64,000 bases of DNA from Bacillus sp. A301a_S52 (GTDB taxonomy: Bacteria; Bacillota; Bacilli; Bacillales; Salisediminibacteriaceae): contig JABXYP010000001.1 in assembly GCA_024701455.1 (NCBI GenBank), forward strand, positions 4,355,535 to 4,419,534, read 5' to 3'. Positions 1-8,065 of this stretch are shown piece by piece. The notes under the pieces are model-generated. The model saw only the letters and a program-made list of their open reading frames with translations, was not told where the DNA came from and did no database searches. The stretch's first letter is position 1; every line of letters begins with the position of its first letter. The position numbers and the translations under genes were made by a program.

Positions 1-70
1 GTTCTTTTTCACAGTTGTAATTTCCATTTATTATCTTCTCCTTAATTTCCTCTCTTAGTATATCCGACAT
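1..70 (-). CDS. 5' end of an unidentified gene leaving the window
   Basis: A minus-strand reading frame is open from an ATG at 70-68 to the window edge (begins MSDILREEIKEKII), with GGAAGG about 8 bases upstream. A second ATG at 27-25 in another frame (begins MEITTVKKN) has a better ribosome site, AAGGAGA at 37-43. Only one can be right and too little is visible to name the product. It would be divergent from the PfpI-like gene. Confidence 0.3.
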   Translation of the reverse strand, partial: MSDILREEIKEKIINGNYNCEKE

Positions 71-205
71 ATTTTCTACCTTCCTTTCATATAGTTACTT
101 TAAAGTTACTCTGTAACAAAAAAGTGCATTCTTCTCAAGATAACTATCAAGTTGTAATATTAATGTGTGAATTAAAGATAAACTATTTTAGGAGGAATAA
201 CAATC

Positions 206-724
206 ATGAGTAAAAAGGCACTTTTAATCATACCACCCGACAGGTTTAATGAAGATGAATTATTTAAACCAAAAGAGGCACTTGAAAAAGCAGGAATTGA
301 AGTAACAATTGCAAGCACAAAAACTGGAGAGGTTATTGGTGATTTTGAAGGAAAAGCAATTTCCGAAAAGGTCTTCTCCAACACTCCAGCAACCGATTTT
401 GACGTTATTTCTGTCATTGGCGGTTCTGGCACCATTGATCATCTATGGGATAACGATGAAATATCCACGTATTTAAAGAAAGCACACAATGATAAAATCC
501 TTGTTGCTGGAATTTGTGCTGGTTCAGTCTCTGTTGTGAAAGCTGGGTTACTTAAAGATAGAGAAGCAACTTGCTACCCTGTTGACGTACAAAAAAACCA
601 ATTGAAAGAAAACAATGTAAAGTATGTTGAGAAACATGTTATTGCACATAGTGACGTTATCACAGGTGACGGCCCAGATGGCGCTGAGGAATTTGGAAAA
701 GCACTAGTTGATGCAATAAACTAA
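206..724 (+). CDS. DJ-1/PfpI family protein (class I glutamine amidotransferase-like fold)
   Basis: A 172-residue single-domain protein of the DJ-1/ThiJ/PfpI superfamily, whose members are deglycases, chaperones or peptidases. The nucleophile-elbow motif AGICAGSV holds the expected reactive cysteine at residue 104, and the acidic residues near 16-18 (EDE) are placed to activate it. The length is usual for a stand-alone member. No signal peptide or membrane segment is seen, so it is cytoplasmic. GGAGGA lies 9 bases before the ATG at 206. It is a single-gene unit followed by a strong hairpin. It lies outside the leftmost rlmH-like site, so it belongs to the flanking chromosome or to an older insertion. 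The substrate cannot be told from sequence. Confidence 0.85.
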   Translation: MSKKALLIIPPDRFNEDELFKPKEALEKAGIEVTIASTKTGEVIGDFEGKAISEKVFSNTPATDFDVISVIGGSGTIDHLWDNDEISTYLKKAHNDKILVAGICAGSVSVVKAGLLKDREATCYPVDVQKNQLKENNVKYVEKHVIAHSDVITGDGPDGAEEFGKALVDAIN

Positions 725-728
725 TTAG

Positions 729-777
729 AAAGATGCTAAAAGCCTTTGGTGTTTACCAGAGGCTTTTAGCATCTTTT
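729..777 (+). terminator. Rho-independent terminator after the PfpI-like gene
   Basis: Perfect 17-bp arms (AAAGATGCTAAAAGCCT at 729-745 and its complement at 760-776) enclose a 14-base loop, and the right arm ends in a T run. It starts 5 bases after the stop codon. Confidence 0.85.
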
Positions 778-860
778 AATCTTCTCATGTTTCTTATTTT
801 ATGTTAGTAAATAACTTGTCTATGCACTGATTATCGAGTACAATGCCGCCTCTCTTCTTT

Positions 861-890
861 ATCACTATTTGTGATACGGTTCTCCATAAC
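861..890 (-). other. rlmH-3'-end-like attachment site, distal copy (site 1)
   Basis: The core TGATACGGTT is at 872-881. On the minus strand the site reads in frame GGA-GAA-CCG-TAT-CAC-AAA-TAG, encoding GEPYHK-stop like the true end of rlmH. It matches the rlmH end at 20 of 22 bases (865-886 against 23675-23696). No rlmH body lies next to it. I read it as the far boundary of the cassette array, generated by site-specific insertion into the rlmH 3' end. Confidence 0.75.
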
Positions 891-940
891 CGGGAATAGC
901 GGCCAGAGGGCTGCCAAATGCTTATTTGAATATTATTTTT

Positions 941-992
941 TTTGACAATGACTTATGTGGAATAGAAAGTGTCCTCACATAAATTTGTCAAA
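941..992. other. Long interrupted hairpin next to site 1
   Basis: TTTGACAA (941-948) pairs with TTGTCAAA (985-992), and TTATGTG (953-959) pairs with CACATAA (976-982), giving a nested two-stem structure. It lies 24 bases past the stop of the minus-strand YdeI-like gene. No T run follows on that strand, so it is not a textbook terminator. It may fold the transcript end or mark the cassette border. Confidence 0.4.
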
Positions 993-1015
993 CTCAGCTT
1001 ACCCCCTTAAACATC

Positions 1016-1588
1016 TTAATAATCGAGCAAACGTCCAAAATCATTCCATTGACCGTACATTTTATTTTCTCTTGTGTTCGTTATGAATTTGTCTAATCTA
1101 CTCCTAAACAATTCCGGTTGATTCTTTGCGCTTTGTATCGTGTCGATCCGAACCCTTTTATAAAGATTCGGAAACGCCCTGAAATGATCATGTACTCGCT
1201 GATCCTCTTTTATCTGCTGCTCGATCACTTCATCTATTCTAAATGATCGAGGATCCAAATCAGGCAAAACCCTCCTTCCTTCATCTGTCATCAATCCTAA
1301 TTTTTCAAGACAGCGGACACGTTCTTTGTTCAATTCCGTCCATGAACTCTTTTTGCTCCTAGGAGAAAGCCTCTGCGCCAACTCTGTTTCAGACATTTTC
1401 TTTTTAACGCCATCGATCCATCCAAAGCACAGTGCTTCCTCGACAGCGTCCAAGTATAACACCCTCTCCTCGGGCATTGGCCTCATACAAACCAAGACCC
1501 AGCATGACCTTTCAGTCTTAGCATATTCCTGCAACCAAATCCTAAGATCTTTTTTCGACTTGGCTGGCAGCAACTTTTCAATTTCCAT
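1016..1588 (-). CDS. YdeI/OmpD-associated family protein
   Basis: A 190-residue protein with the family hallmarks: a region around residues 50-60 reading EALCFGWIDG, then SPRSKKSSWTELN around residues 75-88, and a basic C-terminus. Members are small cytoplasmic proteins linked by annotation to bacteriocin or antimicrobial-peptide tolerance; the biochemistry is not settled. Its ATG lies inside the end of the VOC-family gene (11-base overlap), so translation of the two is probably coupled. The pair forms a two-gene minus-strand operon facing away from a WYL-domain regulator. Family assignment is confident, function is not. Confidence 0.8.
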   Translation of the reverse strand: MEIEKLLPAKSKKDLRIWLQEYAKTERSCWVLVCMRPMPEERVLYLDAVEEALCFGWIDGVKKKMSETELAQRLSPRSKKSSWTELNKERVRCLEKLGLMTDEGRRVLPDLDPRSFRIDEVIEQQIKEDQRVHDHFRAFPNLYKRVRIDTIQSAKNQPELFRSRLDKFITNTRENKMYGQWNDFGRLLDY

Positions 1589-2048
1589 GCCTGTTGGAAA
1601 TCACTTGATCAAGAAACATATCGGCATCACAATTGAACTTCCAGCCAACCCCAAACCTATCCACCAGCATTCCAAAGCAGGAGGACCAGGGAGTATTGGA
1701 TAATGGCATGATTACATGGCCATCAACCGACAGTTTATTAAAGTACCTCTCCAATTTTTGTTTATCCACATTGACTAAACTAATCCATACGTTGTTTCCT
1801 TTCACTAACTCACCTGTTACGTTCCTCATGGAAGTCAGCAAATCCGACATCATGATTTTCCCATCCGCGAATTCGATCGAAGACTCCATAATCATATTCA
1901 ATTCATTTTCGGGCAGTGGGTAGCTTGGATCTTGAGGAAAGTCCTTATAATTCACCTTTTTTACTTCAGTTGCCTGAAGAGCTTCCGAATAAAATTCAAT
2001 CGCTTGTTCGGCAACCCCATCAAAATTCAAATACGCAATAACATCCAT
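1578..2048 (-). CDS. VOC (glyoxalase/PhnB-like) superfamily protein
   Basis: A 156-residue protein starting MDVIAYLNFDG, the typical opening of PhnB-like VOC proteins (fold of the glyoxalase/bleomycin-resistance group). GVAEQAIEFYSEAL, a central EFADGKIMMSD stretch and a C-terminal FGVGWKFN are all seen in the 3-demethylubiquinone-methyltransferase-like annotation class. The ATG at 2048 was chosen because AGGAGG lies a few bases upstream; the frame stays open 18 codons further without a better signal. It is the first gene of an operon with the overlapping YdeI-like gene and is probably controlled from the dyad at 2095-2114. Its substrate is unknown. Confidence 0.8.
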   Translation of the reverse strand: MDVIAYLNFDGVAEQAIEFYSEALQATEVKKVNYKDFPQDPSYPLPENELNMIMESSIEFADGKIMMSDLLTSMRNVTGELVKGNNVWISLVNVDKQKLERYFNKLSVDGHVIMPLSNTPWSSCFGMLVDRFGVGWKFNCDADMFLDQVISNRHGN

Positions 2049-2094
2049 CAAGCATAACCTCCTTCTTGTGATACGTGTAGTATAATAGAAAAAA

Positions 2095-2114
2095 GGTGAC
2101 ATCTGATTGTCACC
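2095..2114. promoter_or_regulatory. Candidate operator of the WYL regulator
   Basis: A perfect dyad, GGTGACA (2095-2101) and TGTCACC (2108-2114) with a 6-base spacer, sits in the 98-bp gap between the divergent VOC gene and WYL regulator. A TATAAT hexamer at 2081-2086 on the plus strand lies just upstream. Position and symmetry suggest the operator for both directions; binding is not shown. Confidence 0.5.
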
Positions 2115-2146
2115 GTTCTGAAATCATGTAGACAAAGAGGTAAATT

Positions 2147-3058
2147 ATGACCAAAATAGAGAGACTCATTTCGATTATCATGATATTGCTAAAAAAAGAG
2201 GTTGTATCTGCAAAGGAATTCTCACAACTATTCAATGTTTCCAAAAGGACGATCCTTCGCGATATGGAAACATTGAGCTTATCGAACATCCCCATTTACT
2301 CTGTTAATGGGGTAAAAGGCGGCTATCGTATAATGGATGAATACAAGGTGGATAAACGTCTTTTAAGCAACTCCGATTTAGAGAATATATTAACTGCGCT
2401 CGGCGGATTGGAACAAATCCTCCTTACTGATGAAGTTGAAAGTACTATAAATAAAATAGAAGCAATGGTCAGTCCATTGTCTCTGAATCGCTCCATTCAA
2501 ATGCCATTTTATGATTGGGAAGGTCGGTACGAGATTCTTGAAACCTTAAAGGCATGTCAAGAATCCATTTTAAAGAAAAAGCTGATTTCGTTTGATTATA
2601 CAGATAAAAATGGGACTGAAACGAATAGGATGATCGAGCCCTATGAGCTGCATTTTAGCGAATCAAGTTGGTACTTGAAAGGATTCTGTTTAAATCGACA
2701 GGAATATCGTACATTCAAATTATCTCGGATCGATCATATTACTGTGAAGGAACGTGCATTTCATCCTAGAGACGATTGGTCAGGGCAAGGGCATGAAGGA
2801 AGTTATCTACCGCAACTAGTGGCGATTAAGGCATGGATATCATCTAGCATAAGAGATCAAATCGTCGAACGGTATGGTCGAAGGAGTATTGAAAACCATA
2901 GTTCTGGCTCTTTATTAGCAACCATTTATGTCCCTCAAAACCATTCGGGATTTCAATTTTTAGCAAGCTTCGGCACTCACCTTAAAATTGTAGAGCCTAA
3001 AATCTATGTTGAAGAATTTCGAAATTACTTATATCAAATGATGGAGAACTATTCCTGA
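2147..3058 (+). CDS. WYL-domain transcriptional regulator (YafY/DeoR-like HTH)
   Basis: A 303-residue regulator. Residues 1-60 form an HTH_11-type winged helix (the segment VSAKEFSQLFNVSKRTILRDME contains the recognition helix). Residues 140-215 form a WYL domain with the diagnostic SSWYLKGF and the basic RTFKLSRI segment. The C-terminal extension is typical of YobV/YafY proteins. WYL domains are thought to bind small ligands or nucleic acid. The ATG at 2147 has AAAGAGG upstream. It is divergent from the VOC/YdeI-like operon and is its probable local regulator. Confidence 0.85.
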   Translation: MTKIERLISIIMILLKKEVVSAKEFSQLFNVSKRTILRDMETLSLSNIPIYSVNGVKGGYRIMDEYKVDKRLLSNSDLENILTALGGLEQILLTDEVESTINKIEAMVSPLSLNRSIQMPFYDWEGRYEILETLKACQESILKKKLISFDYTDKNGTETNRMIEPYELHFSESSWYLKGFCLNRQEYRTFKLSRIDHITVKERAFHPRDDWSGQGHEGSYLPQLVAIKAWISSSIRDQIVERYGRRSIENHSSGSLLATIYVPQNHSGFQFLASFGTHLKIVEPKIYVEEFRNYLYQMMENYS

Positions 3059-3354
3059 TGAAGGTTTCGTCTCGGCAATACCAGTTCATCCCAGTGTTTT
3101 TTGGTGTAAGAGAATTTGCTTAACTGTCTATGGTAGAACAGCTCTTCAGCTTCCATAAGTTTTGAATGGCACTTTAATCGTAGCTTGGTTTTTCTCCTAT
3201 TCTTCAACAATGGCATATTTACTTCGCCCATTTATCATAAAAAAACTGGATCACCTAAAGCAAAACCCTTTAAAACTTCATTGTAATTTCTTAAATCTCT
3301 AACTTGTTTAATGTTTGACATAATATCAAACTCTCTTCGTTGAATTTATTATTT
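3059..3354. other. Intergenic stretch with no clear gene
   Basis: The only open frame is a 60-codon minus-strand one (3049-3231) rich in Lys and Arg. It overlaps the regulator stop and lacks a ribosome site. I see no family signature in it and treat it as non-coding or a remnant. No convincing terminator was found. Confidence 0.4.
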
Positions 3355-4839
3355 CTATTTGTCATCTATTTCCCTCTCCCTTGTGAATAGTTGTAAAACT
3401 GCTAATATTGTTCTAATAAAGACAGATGTGACGAGTAGGCTTACAATAAACGGATCAATGAACCATAAAATCAGTACCGAAATCTTGCTCAAAAGAAACG
3501 CTCCACTCACTAAAACAATGGACACGAGCACTTTTGATAAAAGAACTTTCTTATTTGAATACGTAGTAACTATTAACTCCTTCTTAATAAAAGCAGAAAC
3601 TAAATTAACTATGACACTTAATGACCAACATAGAATCAATAATGAGAGAGCATACACCGTCGCCATTACAGTATGCCTTAATTGATCAAATTGGCGTTCG
3701 ATTCCAACGTTTGTATAGTACCAAGCACTAACTAATTCATTTATCAAACAAGTACCGTTATCTCCATTCGTTAAAATAATAATCCCATTTCCTGTTTGTG
3801 GTTCCATCGAATAATGTGCCTTCCAACCGTTGTTACTTCCATCATGTGTAACGATTGTACTGTTATTTACGTGGTTAATAAAATGACCTAATGCCGCCTC
3901 ATCATTAATAAAGCTTTCAAAACCTCTAACTTCTAAAGTAGGGCTAAACATCTCTTGAACCGTGTCAGCTTCTAAAATCCCCGAGCTGTGAAAGCTATTG
4001 ATTTCAGCAATGATAAACTTATTCATGTCTTCTATCGTTGTATAAAGTCCGGCAGCTGCTTTCTCGGTAAATATGTAGTTTGGTAACAAATGTAGTTTTA
4101 CATCGTAAGCTTTCGCTGTCTTATCCTGGAGATGATCATCCCATTGAAAACTACTATTCTCCATTCCTAACGGTGTAAGAACAACTTCATTTAGATATGA
4201 ATGAAAGTCTTCTCCTGTTACTTCTTCGATCATGAGTTGTAGTAAGTTATAACCTCCACCTGAATAGCTATACCGCGCTCCTGGTTCATTTTCTAATTCA
4301 ACAGGTTTTGAACCACCACCAATCCCACTAAGTGATTGCTCTAAAGTAGGCAGCTGTGTATTGGACTCGTAGCCAGGATAACCTCCACCGACAGATAGCC
4401 CTGATGTATGACTTAATAGCCTTCTCACTGTTATCGCTTTTTGGTCATATTCACTTTCAGGTAGCTGCCATCTTGTTATGTAATTCTCAATAGGATCATC
4501 TAAATTGATGAGACCATCCTCCACCAATTTCATTACACCAAGTGCTGTCACTGATTTAGAAATCGAAGCAACTTGAAACACAGTGTTCTGATCCACTTTC
4601 CTTTTAACGTCAATATCCGCATAACCGAACGTACCTATCCATGTAACTTGGCCATCTTCTAGCACAGAAATTGCTGCCCCAGGAATATTACATTTACTTA
4701 GTAATTTTTCAGTTTTTGTTTCTACGTCTTTAATCAATTTATCAAGATCGGTTGTTCTAGTTAGATCGTTATGATTCAAAGAAAATGGAATAGTAGTGAT
4801 GATTGCCAATATAAGAAAAATGATGGCTTTTCTTTTCAT
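3355..4839 (-). CDS. Membrane-anchored serine hydrolase, class C beta-lactamase / PBP4*-like
   Basis: A 494-residue protein. An N-terminal hydrophobic segment (residues 4-20) acts as signal or anchor. The penicillin-binding-like hydrolase domain (about 35-365) carries SxxK at 92-95 (SISK, Ser92 nucleophile, Lys95), a YSG motif at 192-194 in the usual Tyr loop, and HDG at 332-334 in place of KTG. Three or four hydrophobic helices follow (about 390-485), an arrangement seen in some Bacillus esterase/PBP-like proteins. The active site should face outside. GGAGG precedes the ATG at 4839. Substrate (peptidoglycan peptide, beta-lactam or ester) cannot be decided. Confidence 0.85.
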   Translation of the reverse strand: MKRKAIIFLILAIITTIPFSLNHNDLTRTTDLDKLIKDVETKTEKLLSKCNIPGAAISVLEDGQVTWIGTFGYADIDVKRKVDQNTVFQVASISKSVTALGVMKLVEDGLINLDDPIENYITRWQLPESEYDQKAITVRRLLSHTSGLSVGGGYPGYESNTQLPTLEQSLSGIGGGSKPVELENEPGARYSYSGGGYNLLQLMIEEVTGEDFHSYLNEVVLTPLGMENSSFQWDDHLQDKTAKAYDVKLHLLPNYIFTEKAAAGLYTTIEDMNKFIIAEINSFHSSGILEADTVQEMFSPTLEVRGFESFINDEAALGHFINHVNNSTIVTHDGSNNGWKAHYSMEPQTGNGIIILTNGDNGTCLINELVSAWYYTNVGIERQFDQLRHTVMATVYALSLLILCWSLSVIVNLVSAFIKKELIVTTYSNKKVLLSKVLVSIVLVSGAFLLSKISVLILWFIDPFIVSLLVTSVFIRTILAVLQLFTREREIDDK

Positions 4840-5507
4840 AGATAACCTCCAAATTAGTCAAGATATAAATATTTTATTACTGTTCTGCAAATTCCCCTTG
4901 TAATTTTCAAAAACGTCACAATTCGTTCATCATTTGTACGAATTCAAGATTCACTGTGACAACCCAAATTTTAAATAATGGATCAATCGTTATTGCTTTA
5001 TGCTTTCTAATTAAGAAGAATAAAGTTTAATCTTAATTGTTTGTAGCGTAGTAAGAGTCTACTACGCTACAGTAATAAACTGTTTGTCATTCGATGGTTA
5101 ATCTTAGTCAGAGCTTTGCTGTAACCAAAACCTCCTTAACCCGGTACAAGTCAAACCGTTATTTTGTCCCCCTAGGGACGTATCAAACAATGGGTGAGAA
5201 CCTTGTCTTTTCTTCTTACAGTCTTAAATCTATTTATGTCTATTTTTATTCAATTAAACTGCTCTATAGTTTAACATTAATTCCCTTTTTGTTGGTATAG
5301 AAAAAACATTCCTTCTTGAAGGAATGCTCACCTATAGTTTAATAAAAAAGGGACGTTCATTCCACATTTGCGGAAGGGCATCCTGAAATATACAGAAATT
5401 ATTAAGAACTTATTTAAAATCCATATTTTTAAAAGCCTCCAATAAGACACCACCCCCACACCTCTTTGATATAGTAGTTTTCTAAGTCTTCTATAGGAGG
5501 AACAAAT
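4840..5507. other. 668-bp gap between the serine hydrolase and the ABC operon
   Basis: No supported gene. A 68-codon plus-strand frame at 5094-5300 has no ribosome site or family signature. The stretch holds the perfect hairpin at 5043-5070 and a weaker one near 5309-5328 (CATTCCTTC/GAAGGAATG). Its composition suggests decayed sequence between two cargo modules. The ABC operon promoter must lie near its right end, but no good -35/-10 pair was found. Confidence 0.5.
5043..5070. other. Perfect 11-bp inverted repeat hairpin
   Basis: GTAGCGTAGTA (5043-5053) and TACTACGCTAC (5060-5070) enclose a 6-base loop. No T run follows on either strand, so it may be a weak terminator or an operator. Confidence 0.5.
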
Positions 5508-6224
5508 ATGATTTTATCTTTAAAAAACCTATCAGTCACATACGGTACCAAAAAGGCTGTAGACAACATTAGTTTTAGCATTCGACCTGGTGAGGTAATT
5601 GGCTTACTTGGGGCAAATGGTGCAGGGAAATCCTCTACGATTGCAGCGGTACTTGGTATTGAAAAGAGTAATTACGAAGAGCTCATAATGCTCGGGAAGT
5701 CACCAATTATCCATCGCAAGGAAGTCTTCCAAGAGGTGGGGGTACAGTTTCAAGAAACAAATTTCCAAGATAAATTAACAGTGCGTGAGGCATGCGAGCA
5801 ATGGAAGTCGCTTTATAAGCACACTACTGATGTGCCTCTACTCTTAGAAACTTTTGGTTTAGTTGGGAAGGAAACACAACTTGTGAAATCTCTTTCAGGA
5901 GGAGAACGTCAACGCTTAGCAGTGCTGCTGGCATTGATATCTAATCCTAAGCTTGTTTTCCTGGACGAGCTTACAACTGGATTAGATACTAGGGCACGCC
6001 GTATGCTTTGGAGGCAGCTGTTAGTTATGAAAGAAAATGGGCTGGCAATTGTCCTAACATCACACTACATGGATGAGGTCGAAGCTTTATGTAATGAAAT
6101 ATTAATTTTAAAAGAAGGGCAAACGGTATTTCATGGCACAATCCAAGAGGCAATTCGTACAAGTGGGAAAGCGACACTAGAAGACGCGTACCTAAATTTT
6201 GCAGGTGAGGAGGACTGGGTATGA
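5508..6224 (+). CDS. ABC transporter ATP-binding protein
   Basis: A 238-residue ATPase subunit of an ABC-2 type exporter. It has Walker A GANGAGKS (35-42), Q-loop FQETNF (81-86), signature LSGGERQRL (129-137), Walker B LVFLDE (149-154) and the switch histidine in LTSHYMDE. The sequence resembles the CcmA/DrrA-like multidrug-export group. GGAGGA precedes the ATG at 5508. The stop overlaps the permease start by 4 bases, so the subunits are coupled. It energises export by the permease encoded next; the substrate is unknown. Confidence 0.92.
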   Translation: MILSLKNLSVTYGTKKAVDNISFSIRPGEVIGLLGANGAGKSSTIAAVLGIEKSNYEELIMLGKSPIIHRKEVFQEVGVQFQETNFQDKLTVREACEQWKSLYKHTTDVPLLLETFGLVGKETQLVKSLSGGERQRLAVLLALISNPKLVFLDELTTGLDTRARRMLWRQLLVMKENGLAIVLTSHYMDEVEALCNEILILKEGQTVFHGTIQEAIRTSGKATLEDAYLNFAGEEDWV

Positions 6225-6955
6225 GTACATTTCTTACCTTTTTAAAAATTGAGGGAAAACTCGTTTGGAAGGGCATCGATATTCTAATTTTTGGAATCTG
6301 TTTCCCTATCATTTTAGCCACACTATTTGGTTATCTACTGAGTAATGACGGATTAGCAGGTGCTTCCAATTTTGAATTATCGTATGCAGCCGTAATTACA
6401 ATTGGTGTACTGGCAACAGGAGTTATGGGCATACCATTGACCATTGCAGATTACCGTCACCGAGGGATTTTAAAGAGATTCCAAGTGACACCTGTTTCAC
6501 CTCTCCAAATTCTATTTGCTCAAGGTTTGATTCAGCTTTCTTCAGCACTTGTATCATTTATTGGTGTCACACTTGTTTATCATCTATTATTTGATTATGA
6601 ACTAAAAGGCTCTTGGACGATATTCCTTATGACCTACACTTTTGTCATTGTAGCGATGTATAGTATTGGGATTTTCATCGGAAGCTTAGTACCTGACCAA
6701 AAGTCAGCAAATGTCTGGAGCTCTGTTGCTTACTTTACAATGTTGCTGTTTTCAGGAGCAACAATTCCGTATGAAACCATGCCTCGATTCTTCCAATGGA
6801 TAATGGATATTTTACCCCTTGCTCATGGAATACATTTATTAAAGCAGGCAAGTACAGGAGGATCACTAACAGATGGTCTATTCCATATCGTGATTTTAGC
6901 TCTATGTATTGTCATTGGATTAGGTGGAGCGATTAAATATTTCAAATGGAAGTAG
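6221..6955 (+). CDS. ABC-2 type transporter permease
   Basis: A 244-residue membrane protein with about six hydrophobic segments: near residues 20-40, 55-80, 105-125, 135-160, 165-190 and 220-240. It has the ABC2_membrane arrangement, including GILKRFQVTPVSP between helices 2 and 3. The ATG at 6221 overlaps the ATPase stop. The next gene begins directly after its stop, so exporter and regulator form one operon. Probable role: drug, peptide or lipid export. Confidence 0.9.
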   Translation: MSTFLTFLKIEGKLVWKGIDILIFGICFPIILATLFGYLLSNDGLAGASNFELSYAAVITIGVLATGVMGIPLTIADYRHRGILKRFQVTPVSPLQILFAQGLIQLSSALVSFIGVTLVYHLLFDYELKGSWTIFLMTYTFVIVAMYSIGIFIGSLVPDQKSANVWSSVAYFTMLLFSGATIPYETMPRFFQWIMDILPLAHGIHLLKQASTGGSLTDGLFHIVILALCIVIGLGGAIKYFKWK

Positions 6956-7696
6956 GTGTGTCGGGTGTACAAAACAAAGGAAATTGCAGCACTTGTTGGG
7001 GTACACCCCAACACTGTGCGCATTTATGAGGAATGGGGATTTATATCACCTGTACCAAGACAAACAAATGGCTACCGTATCTATTCAGATATCCATTTGT
7101 TACAGTTAAACGTCGCACGAACGCTCTTTCGCTGTGAAATTGTGCAAGGAGATCTTCGAAAAAGAGCTCGTGCCATTGTATATGCTTGCGGCAAAGAAAA
7201 TTTTACAAAGGCTAATCAACTAACTATAGACTATCTTGCCAAGTTAGAACGCGATTATGATCATGCCTTGTCTGCTGCAAAAGTTGTGGAGAAATGGTTG
7301 AGAGAAGAACCTACTGTTAGTACATGTACTTCTTCTCGGAAAGATGTGGCACTGCTTCTAGATACTACATCTGAAGCTATACGAAATTGGGAACGTAACG
7401 GACTTATTACCGTTCCGAGACTGCACAACGGTAACCGAGCATATGGTGAACGAGAAATTGAGCAACTACGAGTTATTCGTAGTTTAAGAAGTGCCCATTA
7501 CTCAATTAATGCCATTTTACGTTTACTCAACCAAATCCATCAACCAAGCCCTGATATTGTTGCAATTTTAAATACACCAACAGATGAAGAAGATATTGTG
7601 TCAGTAACAGACCAATTAGGTAAATCATTACTAGATGCCATAGCAGATGCAAAAGATACATTAGCTTTGATTCATGAAAAAACCACTTTCCAATAA
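6956..7696 (+). CDS. MerR-family regulator with two MerR DNA-binding domains
   Basis: A 246-residue protein. The first MerR domain (about 3-70) reads YKTKEIAALVGVHPNTVRIYEEWG. A second MerR-type helix-turn-helix with its wing occupies about 118-185 (KDVALLLDTTSEAIRNWERNG, then NGNRAYGEREI). Two complete domains in one chain are unusual, since MerR proteins normally dimerise one domain each. Two GTG starts are possible: 6956, right after the permease stop, and 6965, giving the usual opening MYKTKEIA with AGGTG upstream. As the third gene of the exporter operon it probably controls that operon in response to the exported compound. Confidence 0.85.
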   Translation: MCRVYKTKEIAALVGVHPNTVRIYEEWGFISPVPRQTNGYRIYSDIHLLQLNVARTLFRCEIVQGDLRKRARAIVYACGKENFTKANQLTIDYLAKLERDYDHALSAAKVVEKWLREEPTVSTCTSSRKDVALLLDTTSEAIRNWERNGLITVPRLHNGNRAYGEREIEQLRVIRSLRSAHYSINAILRLLNQIHQPSPDIVAILNTPTDEEDIVSVTDQLGKSLLDAIADAKDTLALIHEKTTFQ

Positions 7697-8010
7697 GGAT
7701 CTAAAAATTGACTTAAATTCCATTTATTAAGAAGTGGAAAAATTTGATTTTCAAGTGCTCCTTCCAAGTATTTGTACGCAAATAACGGAAAGAACGGAAT
7801 ACTTGTGTAAGGTATGTGCCAAGCACATTCCAACAAAGCAATCGTTATTCGAAAGAAGTCACTGTGAAATGTTAAGGAGCGAAACCCCCTAAAGAAATTC
7901 ATCATTTTTTATTTCTAATGTCAACTTGCTTTTTAAGCTTACTCATCTCAATATTGATCTCGATTTTCTGTTTACCATCACTTGTGATACGGTTCACCGT
8001 GGTTATTTAA
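7697..8010. other. Intergenic junction between the two cassettes
   Basis: No supported gene lies between the MerR stop and the first gene of cassette I. The left part may be a decayed coding remnant, since both strands hold short frames without starts. The right part holds rlmH-like site 2, then the terminal inverted repeat and a terminator. Confidence 0.5.
7976..8005 (-). other. rlmH-3'-end-like attachment site, internal copy (site 2)
   Basis: The core TGATACGGTT is at 7985-7994. The minus strand reads GGT-GAA-CCG-TAT-CAC-AAG-TGA, again encoding GEPYHK-stop. It shares the 14-mer TTGTGATACGGTTC with site 1. It is the junction between cassettes II and I and would become the new rlmH 3' end after excision of cassette I. 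Confidence 0.8.
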
Positions 8011-8023
8011 GAGGCAAAAAAAG
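8011..8023 (+). repeat. Left terminal inverted repeat of cassette I
   Basis: GAGGCAAAAAAAG is the exact reverse complement of 23662-23674 at the opposite end of the cassette. It lies 16 bases inside the attachment core. Confidence 0.7.
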
Positions 8024-8055
8024 GACAGGATTCAGTTTGTCTCCTGTCCTTTTTT
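8016..8055 (-). terminator. Bidirectional terminator at the left end of cassette I
   Basis: An A-rich arm with GGACAGGA (8023-8030) pairs with TCCTGTCC and T6 (8042-8055) around an 11-base loop. It follows the stop of the minus-strand gene at 8066 and overlaps the terminal inverted repeat, so it could also insulate the cassette from its neighbour. Confidence 0.8.
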
Positions 8056-8065
8056 CCTATACTAT

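Larger units (their letters stand above)
872..7994. mobile_element. Recombinase-less rlmH-targeted cassette (cassette II)
   Basis: About 7.1 kb lie between rlmH-like sites 1 and 2, which are direct repeats. The segment holds a YdeI-like/VOC operon with a WYL regulator, a serine hydrolase and an ABC exporter with a MerR regulator, but no recombinase. It is best read as a cassette mobilised in trans by the recombinases of the adjacent cassette I, as in composite SCC arrays of staphylococci. No terminal inverted repeat was found, so the limits rest on the direct repeats alone. Confidence 0.55.

Noticed and set aside
2065..2075. CTTGTGATACG, an 11-base match to attachment site 2, as a fourth att site
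   Set aside because: The match stops before the conserved GGTT, the minus strand does not encode GEPYHK-stop, and it lies in the VOC gene promoter region with genes continuous on both sides.
3049..3231. 60-codon Lys/Arg-rich minus-strand frame
   Set aside because: Overlaps the WYL regulator stop, has no ribosome site and no recognisable family.
5094..5300. 68-codon plus-strand frame
   Set aside because: No ribosome site, no signature; composition like surrounding non-coding DNA.
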